This document shows positions 1-8,131 of a stretch of 64,000 bases of DNA, in pieces. This DNA is from Calothrix sp. PCC 7103 (GTDB lineage Bacteria; Cyanobacteriota; Cyanobacteriia; Cyanobacteriales; Nostocaceae), in contig NZ_KB217478.1 in assembly GCF_000331305.1 (NCBI RefSeq), forward strand, positions 3,446,627 through 3,510,626, given 5' to 3'. Both the position numbers and the translations under genes were made by a program. The number at the start of each line of letters is the position of its first letter. The first letter of the stretch is position 1. The notes under the pieces are model-generated. The model did not search any database. It was not told the origin of the DNA and was given only the letters and a program-made list of their open reading frames with translations.

Positions 1-102
1 TAAACGTCGCTTTTCCATTTTTCCTCCTTTGTATTTCTTTGAATAATGCCTTAGATAGTTACTTAATTTATCTAGCTGTGAGTTCAATTAGAATTAAAAT
101 TT

Positions 103-687
103 ATGATGGTGCTTATGGAATTAACTACAAATATTCACGCTTTGAAGGAATGGGCTGTTGCAATTCAAGCTTTAGAAGCTGGTGATACTGTGATGCTGCT
201 TCGCAAGGGTGGTATCCATGAAAAAGGTGGACACTTTCAAGTTGCCCAAGAACAAGTTCTACTGTACCCAACTTATGAACACCAACAACCTTTCTTACTT
301 AAACCAGAGTATGCTGACCGTGTTGTCCCTGTAACATCTGGTTGGCACCCAGAAACGGTAAGGATTGGTAGCTTTGCTCAAATTACTCATATTTTCCCAG
401 TTAGTGATGCCCATATTGTTAACCAATTATTGCCTTTTCATATCTGGAACGAACATTTTTTAATTGACCGTCTCAAGTGGAAACCACGTCAACCTTTATT
501 TGTGCTATTGTTACGCACGTATAAGTTAGCACAAATTGAAGAATTTCCTTACCGAGATTCATATGGTGGTTGTAAATCTTGGATTGATTTAGAACGGTCA
601 ATTAGTATCGAAAATGCGATACCTGTTTTACCTGAATCTACTTATCACCAAACTGTAAATCAAATTCTAAAAACCGGGTTTCCTTAA
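103..687 (+). CDS. DUF1802 family protein
   Basis: A 194-residue soluble protein that I recognise as the cyanobacterial DUF1802 family, whose function is unknown. The sequence opens with the family-like 'ALKEWAVAIQALEAGD' followed by 'LLRKGGIHEKGGHF', then a central 'HIWNEHFL' and 'RLKWKPRQPL' and a C-terminal 'YGGCKSWIDLE'. No signal peptide or membrane segment is visible. Several in-frame ATGs (103, 106 and 115) are possible starts; the one at 115 gives 'MELTTNIHALKEW', which fits the family pattern well. The gene stands alone, converging on the interrupted ATPase gene downstream. Its stop codon lies inside a terminator-like hairpin. Family assignment is from memory of the conserved motifs; no function is claimed. 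Confidence 0.85.
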   Translation: MMVLMELTTNIHALKEWAVAIQALEAGDTVMLLRKGGIHEKGGHFQVAQEQVLLYPTYEHQQPFLLKPEYADRVVPVTSGWHPETVRIGSFAQITHIFPVSDAHIVNQLLPFHIWNEHFLIDRLKWKPRQPLFVLLLRTYKLAQIEEFPYRDSYGGCKSWIDLERSISIENAIPVLPESTYHQTVNQILKTGFP

Positions 688-696
688 TAGAAACCC
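676..696 (+). terminator. Hairpin overlapping the DUF1802 stop
   Basis: GGGTTTC and GAAACCC form a 7-bp stem around a 7-base loop containing the stop codon, followed by a T-rich stretch (AGTTTCTTT). It could act as a rho-independent terminator for DUF1802. The same 'GAAACC-GGTTTC' palindrome recurs at 52629-52713, so it also belongs to a dispersed repeat family. Confidence 0.5.
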
Positions 697-711
697 AGTT
701 TCTTTACGTTA

Positions 712-1738
712 TTACAATTTCGGCGCCTCTTCTTCAATAAAAAACATACATCTCTCTCCCCCAACCTGGGTTTCCCGTTTTTTTTCGGTTCCTGCTTGTA
801 TGTTTCGCAGTGCTACATAGCGCTTCATTAACATTCGGAGTTGGTCTGGTTGTAATAATTTGGGAAATTTGTTAATTGCAAGTTCAAGGTCATCTATATA
901 AGGTGCATTACTAGAAAATGCATTGTATTTAGCTTCCATCCACTTTGATGAGCTAGTTAGTAGGGTGTAGACTTCCTCTATACGTCTTGCTGCATCAAGG
1001 TGTCTTACTAAATATAACAACCCATACTTATCAAATTTTTTAAATTCCACTTCTTCCCAGGTGGTATTTTGCTGATAGTAATCGATAAGTAAGTTATGGT
1101 ATAAGCTAGCATCACACGAGAATTCTCCACTACGTTTTTTATCTAGAAAATAATCACGTAGTGATTGGTGAAAGATGCTATAAGTTCCATTATATACATA
1201 TAAAAACTCATGCAATTCTTCTAAGTAATGAGATATATTATCAATGCTTGTAAAATTTTTGAGATGCTCTTGTGTTAAAGGTTGCTTTGCTACTACCAGT
1301 ATACTTAATATGTGCTGATAATGTTGCCGTTCATCTGCATTGATGTTGTTGAGGAAGCTATGGTAAATACCATCTATATTTTTTGGTGAAGCTTCTAGAT
1401 TATCTAAAGATTGCTTTGCTACAATATTATTTATTAATAACTTAGCGTATAAAAAATTACCCTTCGCCCAGTTGGCAATTTGACTGCTTAATATTCCACT
1501 TGTAATAGGTGCCCCCTGAACGCTTACAGTGAATATATTTTGAAAATGTGGTTGCTTTAGTCGTTTTTCTACATATTGCCAGATGTCTGTCAGATTTTCC
1601 TGCGATGTATTCTCTATATAATATGGCGCAATTGTTGAGAATTCTTGCAAAAGTGGGTCTCGTGGACGAGATGTCAAGATAAAGCGCACAAAAGATGGTA
1701 AATCTAAGTTCGATAATTGTGCAAATAGTCTAATTATA
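712..1738 (-). pseudogene. STAND/NACHT-like ATPase, C-terminal part (split by IS)
   Basis: C-terminal two thirds of a P-loop ATPase whose N-terminal part lies at 4333-4840. The reading frame runs from the insertion-sequence junction at 1738 to the stop at 712; the first internal ATG is at 1689. It begins with the sensor-like 'RFILTSRPRDP' typical of STAND/NACHT NTPases. A helical winged-helix-like region follows ('HQSLRDYFLDKK'), then a tail ending 'FFIEEEAPKL'. Joining the two halves after removing the element plus one copy of the 8-bp duplication restores an uninterrupted frame reading 'ENIIRLFAQLSNLDLPSFVRFILTSRP'-like sequence across the junction, so the gene was intact before insertion. 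The restored protein would be about 510 residues. No TPR, WD40 or other repeat sensor is seen, so its trigger and role are unknown. Confidence 0.8.
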
Positions 1739-1832
1739 GGTTCTTGTCAAGTTTTGGTGAAAGCTTTGGAAACGTTCTTGGCAGAGGGCAGTAGGCAGAG
1801 GGCAGAAGGAAGGAGTAAGGGTGAAGACATTT
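1739..1832. repeat. Left terminal inverted repeat of the ISL3 element (94 bp)
   Basis: Reads as the exact reverse complement of 4239-4332. The outer roughly 40 bp are ISL3-like (GGTTCTTGTCAAG...), and the inner part holds the repetitive GCAGAGGGCAG / GGAAGGAGTAAGG tract. Identity stops at 1833 (A on the left versus G on the right arm). Confidence 0.95.
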
Positions 1833-1846
1833 AATAACATTAAAAT

Positions 1847-1911
1847 TTGGAGCTTTATTTTTGTCTCGGTGACTAAATTTTATAGTCAATAAGATAAAAC
1901 TAAAGCTCCAA
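1847..1911 (-). terminator. Inverted repeat downstream of the S23-like gene
   Basis: TTGGAGCTTTA (1847-1857) pairs with TAAAGCTCCAA (1901-1911), with a smaller GACTA/TAGTC inverted repeat nested in the loop. It lies 50 bp past the end of the four-helix-bundle gene and may terminate its transcript or be part of the element's structure. Confidence 0.4.
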
Positions 1912-1962
1912 CAAGCTTTTAGAGGTTGGATTACATCACGCTAAAAATTCAGTTTTTTGAGA

Positions 1963-2328
1963 CTATTTCTTTACTCCAGCAGTTAGTTTGTTTAAGGTTG
2001 CAACCAATATACTTTGCATTTCTTCCACCTCGTTCATGATGGTCGTAAAACGATTTTTGTTGTCAAGTATATCTACCTCTTGAGCAATTATAAATTGGGT
2101 ATCTAATTCTCGTAGTGAGCCTAAAGCAATATATAAGAATTTTATATATTCTTGCCTTGATTGCCGACCATAACCTTCAGCAATATTAGACGCTACTGAT
2201 ACTGCTGAACGCCGTATTTGACTTGTCAAACCATATAATTCATGTTTTGGAAATGCTTGAGTAAACTTATAGCAATGGATAGCTAGTTGTACTGCCCTTT
2301 TCCATACAAATTGGTTTCGGTAACTCAT
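1963..2328 (-). CDS. Four-helix bundle protein (S23 / Avd-like), IS passenger
   Basis: A 121-residue protein of the four-helix-bundle family first seen as the 'S23' ORF of 23S rRNA intervening sequences and related to Avd of diversity-generating retroelements. Diagnostic stretches are 'ELYGLTSQIRRSAVSVASN', 'IAEGYGRQSRQEYIKFLYIA' and 'GSLRELDTQ'. The basic, all-helical fold is known to form a pentamer and bind nucleic acid in Avd; the job of the free-standing members is unknown. It lies wholly inside the ISL3-type element, 167 bp downstream of the transposase frame and on the same strand. No reverse transcriptase or variable repeat is nearby, so this is not a diversity-generating retroelement. 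The ATG at 2328 is the only good start. It is apparently intact, while the transposase is not. Confidence 0.88.
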   Translation of the reverse strand: MSYRNQFVWKRAVQLAIHCYKFTQAFPKHELYGLTSQIRRSAVSVASNIAEGYGRQSRQEYIKFLYIALGSLRELDTQFIIAQEVDILDNKNRFTTIMNEVEEMQSILVATLNKLTAGVKK

Positions 2329-2495
2329 AGTTAAGTTGGAAAGCAGAAGATTTGAAGATTTGAAGTAGAACTAATTATATGTTTTTTATACTTAGGTTTG
2401 TCTTCACTAAGTTAGATTAATTAATGATTGTTATTATTTGGTTATTAATATTTACAAAAATATATTTGTACCTAGCAAATCGAGTCAACTTAAAT

Positions 2496-4166
2496 TTAGA
2501 TTTGTAACAAAAATCGTCTAGTTAGCAAGTCTAGTTTTGCACGACCATACATTTGTCTTTTCAGCATTTTAAGTCGATTAATTTGTCCTTCGACAGGTCC
2601 ATTACTCCAAGGCGTTGTCAAAGCAGCTTTGACCGCGTTGTAATCTTCAAGCAAGCTTTTGGCAAAGCGATGGAAAGGTGATAAAATGCTGTTGTAAGCA
2701 ACAGTCAGCCAAGTATCTAATTCTTCTTGTTGTCGTTGACGGATAAGAGATATAAAATTTTCTGCTAACTCAATTCCTTCTCTTAAGCTTGGGCTTTGTG
2801 CTTTTAAAGACACGACTAATTCTTCTCGCTCAGACTCTGAAACACCAGAATCAGAGCTACCTAAAATTAGCCATGTTACGCTATAAGGAGTGAGAGGTTT
2901 TCTTGATGGTTTAACAATTTTTGGTAGGCGTACAGTTGACAATCTCTGCCGTTTTTTAAACCTTGGCATTCGCGTAAACGTGCGGTGTAACGAGTTAAAG
3001 TAGCATAGCTACCAACATATCCTTGTTGTTTAATTTCTTCAAATATTATTTTAGTTTCACGACAGCCTTCATTCCATCGTTTTATGATGTAATCTTGATA
3101 AGGCTTTACTAAACCTCGACCTTTATCACTACGCCCCCGGCGCTCTACAAAAGTCGGATTACGGAGATTACGGAAAACTGTTGTGCGACTAATACCAAGC
3201 CTTTGAGCAATAACTCCCGCATTCATTCCTTGACTATGTAGCTCCCAAGTTTTTTGATGATTTTCTTTTCTTTTGGCACGACGTTGTTCTGCTTTTGTTT
3301 TGTTTAACTGGTGGTGGTGCTTCGGTTGGAGAAGTGACAACAACGATGTTTTCTTCATCCCTAATTACAGAAGCTTGATTTTGTAATTGTTCGACTTCTT
3401 TCAAGTCTTTACTATATATCCCAAACACTTCATAAAGCGTTTGAGCTAAATTTTGTAGTAAGTGAAAGCGGTCTGCAACTTGAATTGCATCGGGTGCGCC
3501 TTCTTTAATTCCTTTTTCATAAGCTTTCGCTCTGTCTCGTGAAACAATCTGAATACCAGGATTTTCTTTTAACCATGAGCTTAAGGTTTCAGATGAACGG
3601 TCTTTTAATAATGTAACAGGTTGATTATTTTCTAAATTAACAACGATAGTACCGTAAGTTTTGCATTTACGAAAACAAAAATCATCTACCCCTATAATTT
3701 TTAGAGAATCAGGTGATGGTAAAGGTATTCTACGAACTAAATTTAATAGCGTATTACGACTTGTGTTTAAGCCTAATTTTTGTGATAATCTGAATCCTGC
3801 TGCACCACCTGATGCTAAACCTATCGCAGTTAATCGAGACGCTAATCTCATAGTTCGACGTGCCCACGGAGCCACAATATCTGTTAATCTTTCAGTAAAT
3901 ATTCGTCTTTTACATTCCGTATTGATGCAAAAAAATTTCCTCACACGCAGTTGAAGTAAAGTACCATAGTTCGCCCATGATAAATCAGCTATTTTACGCT
4001 CATAGTGGCTATGAATTTTATGTGTTGCCTCATTGCAGACTGGACATTTAACTGCTGTTTGTACTGAAGAAACAAGCACGATTACCTCCCTTCGCTCCTC
4101 GTCAATATTACAACTTTCAAGCAGGAGAAGATTTTTATCTGGTAATAAGCTTTTTAGTACTTCCAT
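2496..4166 (-). pseudogene. ISL3-family transposase, two frameshifts
   Basis: The transposase would be about 550 residues but is spread over three frames. The first (from 4166) has the N-terminal zinc motif 'CPVCNEATHKIHSHYERK', a second cysteine group 'CINTECKRR' and the DDE-type region 'IGVDDFCFRKCKTYGTIVVNL' and 'VSRDRAKAYEKG'. The second (about 3300 to 2970) carries a helix-turn-helix 'QRLGISRTTVFRNL'. The third (to 2496) has the family's C-terminal 'PWSNGPVEGQINRLKMLKRQ'. The first break is at CAAAAG, where one extra A explains the shift. The second is at TTTAAAAAAC, where a -1 shift rejoins the frames. Either the gene is decayed or one or both shifts are read through. ISL3 transposases are normally one frame. 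The first frame starts with ATG at 4166. Confidence 0.88.
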
Positions 4167-4238
4167 ATTATAATGAAATCTAATATACTAGTATAAATAT
4201 TTATTATTTTTATTTTAAAACTAAAAAATTATACAGTC

Positions 4239-4332
4239 AAATGTCTTCACCCTTACTCCTTCCTTCTGCCCTCTGCCTACTGCCCTCTGCCAAGAACGTT
4301 TCCAAAGCTTTCACCAAAACTTGACAAGAACC
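4239..4332. repeat. Right terminal inverted repeat of the ISL3 element (94 bp)
   Basis: Exact reverse complement of 1739-1832. It is followed directly by the second copy of the target duplication TAATTATA (4333-4340). Confidence 0.95.
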
Positions 4333-4840
4333 TAATTATATTTTCATCTCCTGTAATTGCAGCTTCATACAAGGAGTCTATAAGGATAACTATATTAGTC
4401 GGCTGTGGCTGTAATATTGTTAAAGGTGCGCGAATCAGTATTTCGAGTACGTTTTCTGGGTCGTTTGGTGCCAGATTATCAATGTAAAGTTTAGTAATTT
4501 GACTTTCTGTCATCGACGAGTCAATACTATTGACTTGTGATAGTAAGTCAACTGGTTTAACTGTACTTGCTAAAGCTTGACTGTAGTTTGGTAGATTTCC
4601 CAACTGTATAGCTAATGACCTTAAGATGTTGCTTGATTTTGTAGTTTCTACATCTCCAGCTTGACAAAAATGATACGCGGTTATGTAGCTGCGCTGAATC
4701 AATTGATTAGAAATACTGCTTATACCTACCCCTGATTCCCCAGTCAGGATTAAAAAACGCTCCCTTGTATTTGTTAACCAATTGTCTATAAGTTCAAAGA
4801 GCCAATTACGCCCAGTAAAATCTTCTATATAAGTTTTCAT
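4333..4840 (-). pseudogene. STAND/NACHT-like ATPase, N-terminal part (split by IS)
   Basis: N-terminal part of the interrupted ATPase, with ATG at 4840. The host sequence ends at 4333; the frame runs a further 18 codons or so into the insertion sequence and stops at 4277. It begins 'FTGRNWLFELIDNWL', a common opening of STAND proteins, then 'LILTGESGVGISSIS' at residues 31-45. This is a P-loop in which the invariant Lys of the GxxxxGK[ST] motif is replaced by Ile (residue 40). The presumed Walker B, 'NIVILIDSLYEAA', has Tyr where these proteins usually have a second Asp. ATP hydrolysis may therefore have been weak or lost before the insertion. Its continuation is at 712-1738. Confidence 0.8.
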
Positions 4841-4975
4841 TTTATTTGGATGTAAAATAATAAGCTGTCAATACCTCATAGGTATGATTGCTCGATATGA
4901 TATAAGGTTAAATTAACATAAGTTGGTTTATAAAGTTCCTCGCTGTTAGTCGAGTAAGTTGGTACAAGCAAAATA

Positions 4976-5003
4976 GCCTACTTTACGAAAACGCAAAGTA
5001 GGC
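4976..5003 (-). terminator. Hairpin after the FAS1 gene
   Basis: GCCTACTTT and AAAGTAGGC form a perfect 9-bp stem around a 10-base loop. On the minus strand it is followed by TATTTTG. It lies 53 bp past the FAS1 stop codon and is a reasonable rho-independent terminator, possibly working in both directions. Confidence 0.65.
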
Positions 5004-5055
5004 GAAGAATTTTTGTTGTTATTACAGTGTTGCGAGTTAATGTCACTCTACATCA

Positions 5056-5910
5056 TTAAGGTGTTTGACCTGGTGTAGGCGCCGGATTTGATTCTGGTGT
5101 TTGATCTGGTATGGGCGCCGGATTTGATTCTGGTGTTTGATCTGGTATGGGCGCCGGATTTGATTCTGGTGTTTGATCTGGTATGGGCACCTGGTTTGTT
5201 TCAGGTACTGTGTTTGGTGCTGGCACCTGCTCCGGTTGAGTTGTGGGGCTTGATTCTTGCTGGAGTTTTGCTGCAATGGTTTTGCGTAAGCTTGATGGTA
5301 GAAGTACACGGTTGACTGCGTGAATTACACCATTGCTCGCTTTGATGTCAGCTTGGGTAACACTCGCATCGTTTACAATCACCTTTTCACCAGTTTTGCG
5401 AACTGCTACTCCACCACCTAGAGTTTTCACTGAACCACTTCTTAGTTTGTTGGCAGGAACTCTACCAGCTACAACGTGATATGAAAGTACTTGCCGTAAC
5501 AAGTCTTTATTTTGAGGTTCGAGTAAAAACTGTAAGGCGCCTTGAGGCAAGGAAGAACTAAAAGCTTGGTCGGTAGGTGCGAAGATTGTAAAATTACCGT
5601 CAGAGAGGGTGTTAGACAAACCAGCAGCTTCAACAGCTTGGGCAAGAGTTGTAAATGTACCACTCGATTGAGCTACTTGCAGTAAATTTTCATTTGCCGC
5701 ATTTGTTGGTGTTTTGGCTGGTGTGGATTGATTTGTTGATGGTTCAGTGGTGTTGCTGGGAGTATCTGTAGTTGTACCAGGAGATTCTTGGGTGTTTGTT
5801 GGCGCCGAAGGGTTTGGACTTATTTGTGCTGTAACAGGTATTGCTAATGCGCTGATACCTACGATAGTAGCAGCAATCTTGGCGGGATTTATAAATTTGT
5901 TAAACATCAT
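5056..5910 (-). CDS. Secreted FAS1 (fasciclin) domain protein
   Basis: A 284-residue exported protein. A signal peptide is seen at residues 1-28 (hydrophobic 'IAATIVGISALAIPVTA' then AQ). A Ser/Thr/Pro-rich linker runs to about residue 75, followed by one fasciclin domain (about 76-205) with the hallmark 'FTIFAPTDQAF', 'LLRQVLSYHVVAGR' and 'NGVIHAVNRVLLP'. The tail from about residue 215 is Pro-rich and made of a 12-residue tandem repeat (PDQTPESNPAPI). FAS1 domains mediate adhesion and the protein probably sits in the periplasm or outer layers. The gene is monocistronic, with its own terminator at 4976-5003 and two 16-bp direct repeats upstream. The first two codons are both ATG; either could be the start. 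Confidence 0.9.
   Translation of the reverse strand: MMFNKFINPAKIAATIVGISALAIPVTAQISPNPSAPTNTQESPGTTTDTPSNTTEPSTNQSTPAKTPTNAANENLLQVAQSSGTFTTLAQAVEAAGLSNTLSDGNFTIFAPTDQAFSSSLPQGALQFLLEPQNKDLLRQVLSYHVVAGRVPANKLRSGSVKTLGGGVAVRKTGEKVIVNDASVTQADIKASNGVIHAVNRVLLPSSLRKTIAAKLQQESSPTTQPEQVPAPNTVPETNQVPIPDQTPESNPAPIPDQTPESNPAPIPDQTPESNPAPTPGQTP
5061..5200. repeat. 36-bp tandem repeat in the FAS1 tail
   Basis: Three near-identical 36-bp units (GGCGCC at 5078, 5114 and 5150) and a fourth diverged unit (GGCACC at 5186). Each encodes 12 residues, so copy-number change keeps the frame. Every intact unit contains one GGCGCC palindrome. Confidence 0.9.
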
Positions 5911-5921
5911 TACACTGGTTT

Positions 5922-5966
5922 GTAATTAAACACGCACAATATTCAACTTCGTAATTAAACACGCAC
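5922..5966. repeat. Direct repeats upstream of the FAS1 gene
   Basis: GTAATTAAACACGCAC occurs at 5922-5937 and again at 5951-5966, a 29-bp period, directly before the FAS1 start. It may be a regulator-binding pair or a short local duplication; no -10/-35 assignment is convincing. Confidence 0.6.
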
Positions 5967-6023
5967 GCTAATCAACTTAGTTAATTTTTGTAAATATTTC
6001 CTCTAGCAAAAGTAGTACTTTTT

Positions 6024-6716
6024 ATGTTCAATATTCAATTACTCCCCCGTATAAATGCTAAAGTTTTACGTCAAGATGGTAAACAATATTACGTTGATGC
6101 TGGTGGAAAAAGTTTTCCGAGTGTGACAACAATATTAAACGCTACTAAACCCCAAGAAGACCGTGATAGGTTAGCTAATTGGAAAACACGTATTGGTGTA
6201 GAAGAAGCGACTAAAATTACAACAAAAGCTAGTCGTCGTGGTACTCAAACACATAAACATATTGAACGTTATTTACTGAATAAAGACCCTGTTTGTCCTG
6301 AAGCAAGTCTTCCATACTGGGAAAGTATTAAACCTGTTTTAGATAAAATTGATACTGTTAGATTAATTGAAGGTTCGGTTTTTAACTACAATTTAAATTA
6401 CTCGGGACAAGTGGACTGTGTTGCCAGCTATGAGGGTATAAATTGTATTTGCGAGTGGAAAACTGCTGATAAACCAAAAGGTTCTGTAGAAAGACTATAT
6501 GAATATCCATTGCAGTTAGCAGCATATTTAGGAGCAGTAGCTGAATCTTACCGCGAGTATGATATTGAAGTGAAACACGCGCTTTTGGTTGTGGCTATTC
6601 CAAATAGTCCTGCGGAAGTGTTTTGGTTTGATGCTAAAGCGATGGGGGAGTATTCGTTGATGTGGGAAAAGCGAGTTAAGGAATATTGGGAAAAGAGGAA
6701 ATATTGGGGATACTAA
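6024..6716 (+). CDS. PD-(D/E)XK family exonuclease-like protein
   Basis: A 230-residue protein with the RecB/phage-exonuclease version of the PD-(D/E)XK nuclease fold. Visible motifs in order are 'FPSVTTIL' near residue 32 (the entry strand seen in MGME1/exonuclease-like proteins), 'GTQTHKHIERYL' (the conserved His), 'YSGQVDCVA' (metal-binding Asp), 'CEWKTA' (the E-x-K catalytic pair) and 'YPLQLAAYLGA' (the downstream QxxxY motif). All key residues appear to be present, so it is probably an active single-strand DNA exonuclease. Substrate and partner are not known. It lies divergent from FAS1 and about 60 bp before the flippase gene, with no sign that they share a function. Confidence 0.75.
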   Translation: MFNIQLLPRINAKVLRQDGKQYYVDAGGKSFPSVTTILNATKPQEDRDRLANWKTRIGVEEATKITTKASRRGTQTHKHIERYLLNKDPVCPEASLPYWESIKPVLDKIDTVRLIEGSVFNYNLNYSGQVDCVASYEGINCICEWKTADKPKGSVERLYEYPLQLAAYLGAVAESYREYDIEVKHALLVVAIPNSPAEVFWFDAKAMGEYSLMWEKRVKEYWEKRKYWGY

Positions 6717-6778
6717 TGGTCATTAATTTTGATAAATTGTGGCACAATGCATTAAAAATATCGAAAACCTTATTATAA

Positions 6779-8131
6779 ATGAATAAAAAAGAAAATCTAC
6801 AACAAACGGCGCCTGAAACTACACCTTCATTATTGGCAAATTTAGCTCGTGGCGCCAGTAGTGCTTTAGCAGTTCAAATATTGAGCGCAGCTTTAATTTT
6901 TGGGTTTCAAGTTTTCTTAGCAAGGACTCTTGGAGTTACAGAGTATGGAGTTTATGATTATGCAATAACACTAGCAACCTTCTTAGCTTTTCCTGCTAGT
7001 CTCGGTATTCCAATGACCGTGTTGCGGTTTATTCCTGAATATATTACTAAACAAGACTGGGCACATTTAAAAGGGATAGTTTGGTGTAGTTTACTGCAAA
7101 CACTAACTGTTAGTTTTGTAGTTTCCTGTTTAAGTACTGGTGTCTTGTTGTGGTTAGAAGCGCATTCGCTTATTAAAAATACTACTGCTTTAATTATTGG
7201 TGTTTGGGGATTACCTTTACTAGCTATTACAGGTTTACTGCAACAAATGGCAAGGGGTTTACATCAAATTATTTTAGCATTTACACCATATATGATTGTT
7301 TATCCAATCTTATTGATGGTTATAGCGATGTTTTGGATTGTATCGTTCCATTCTTTAACAGTATATAATTTACTGTTTTTTTCTATATTATCTTTATTTA
7401 TTATTACAATTGGGCAATTTATTCTATTACGTCAAAGTTTTCCTAGAGAAATTAATAACGTTAGACCAAGTTATGCATGGGGTCAGTGGTGGGAAGTTGC
7501 CCTAGCACAAATATTTCTTAACGGTTCCAACGTGATTTTAAGCCAAACTGATACGTTGATGATTGGTGGTATGTTAGGAGTGAAAGAAGTAGGTATTTAC
7601 GGCGCCACTTTTAAAACGTCACTTTGGGTTAATTTGTTATTAACGTCGATAAATGCAATTGCGGCGCCGATGTTTGCTTCATTATATGTGAAAGGTGATA
7701 TAGTTGGGCTGCAAAAATTAGTATCGACCAGCGTTAAGTGGATGTTTTTTCCAGCACTTGCAGTTAGTGTAGCAATGATTATTTTTGTCGAACCTGTATT
7801 AAAAATGTTTGGTGAGGAATTTGTGAGTGCTAAGTTTGTATTAATAACTTTGATTTTAGGGCAACTTGTTAATGTTGGTGCAGGTTCTGTAGGGTATTTA
7901 TTACAGATGACTGGATATCATAAGCAGTGTGCAGTGGTTATGGGTGTTAGCGCACTCGTTAATATTGTACTGAATTTGATTGGTATAGGCACTCTCGGAA
8001 TTTTAGGCGCCGCATTAGCAACAGCGTTTTCGATGATGCTATGGAATTTATGGTTACACCGCTTGGTAGTTAAGCATTTGGGTATTCATCCTTCGATTGT
8101 GGCAGCGATACAGGATGTTACAGTAATTTAA
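6779..8131 (+). CDS. Polysaccharide flippase (Wzx/MATE-like)
   Basis: A 450-residue polytopic membrane protein of the polysaccharide biosynthesis/flippase group of the MOP superfamily, which moves lipid-linked oligosaccharides across the inner membrane. It starts 'SLLANLARGASSALAVQILSAA' and 'GFQVFLARTLGVTEYGVYDYA', the typical first helix and loop of these proteins. About twelve hydrophobic segments follow, with a central 'SQTDTLMIGGMLGVKEVGIYGA' that is also characteristic. No glycosyltransferase or polymerase genes are adjacent, so the transported glycan is unknown. It starts with ATG at 6779. Confidence 0.82.
   Translation: MNKKENLQQTAPETTPSLLANLARGASSALAVQILSAALIFGFQVFLARTLGVTEYGVYDYAITLATFLAFPASLGIPMTVLRFIPEYITKQDWAHLKGIVWCSLLQTLTVSFVVSCLSTGVLLWLEAHSLIKNTTALIIGVWGLPLLAITGLLQQMARGLHQIILAFTPYMIVYPILLMVIAMFWIVSFHSLTVYNLLFFSILSLFIITIGQFILLRQSFPREINNVRPSYAWGQWWEVALAQIFLNGSNVILSQTDTLMIGGMLGVKEVGIYGATFKTSLWVNLLLTSINAIAAPMFASLYVKGDIVGLQKLVSTSVKWMFFPALAVSVAMIIFVEPVLKMFGEEFVSAKFVLITLILGQLVNVGAGSVGYLLQMTGYHKQCAVVMGVSALVNIVLNLIGIGTLGILGAALATAFSMMLWNLWLHRLVVKHLGIHPSIVAAIQDVTVI

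Larger units (their letters stand above)
1739..4332 (-). mobile_element. Complete ISL3-family insertion sequence with passenger gene
   Basis: Element of 2594 bp flanked by the perfect 8-bp direct repeat TAATTATA (1731-1738 and 4333-4340). Its ends (1739-1832 and 4239-4332) are perfect inverted repeats of 94 bp, starting GGTTCTTGTCAAGTTTTGG. An 8-bp duplication, GG-starting ends and the transposase type all agree with what is known of the ISL3 family. Inside, on the minus strand, are a transposase broken into three frames and, downstream of it, a four-helix-bundle protein gene. Inverted repeats of 94 bp are much longer than usual for the family. Their inner half contains the GCAGAGGGCAG repeat common in cyanobacterial intergenic DNA. 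There is no GGCGCC inside the element, unlike the flanking DNA. The insertion splits an ATPase gene. Confidence 0.93.

Noticed and set aside
1963-2328. Diversity-generating retroelement suggested by the Avd-like protein
   Set aside because: No reverse transcriptase, template repeat or variable-repeat gene was found nearby.
5061-5200. CRISPR-like periodic repeat
   Set aside because: Units are contiguous and identical with no spacers, and the block encodes a Pro-rich protein tail in frame.
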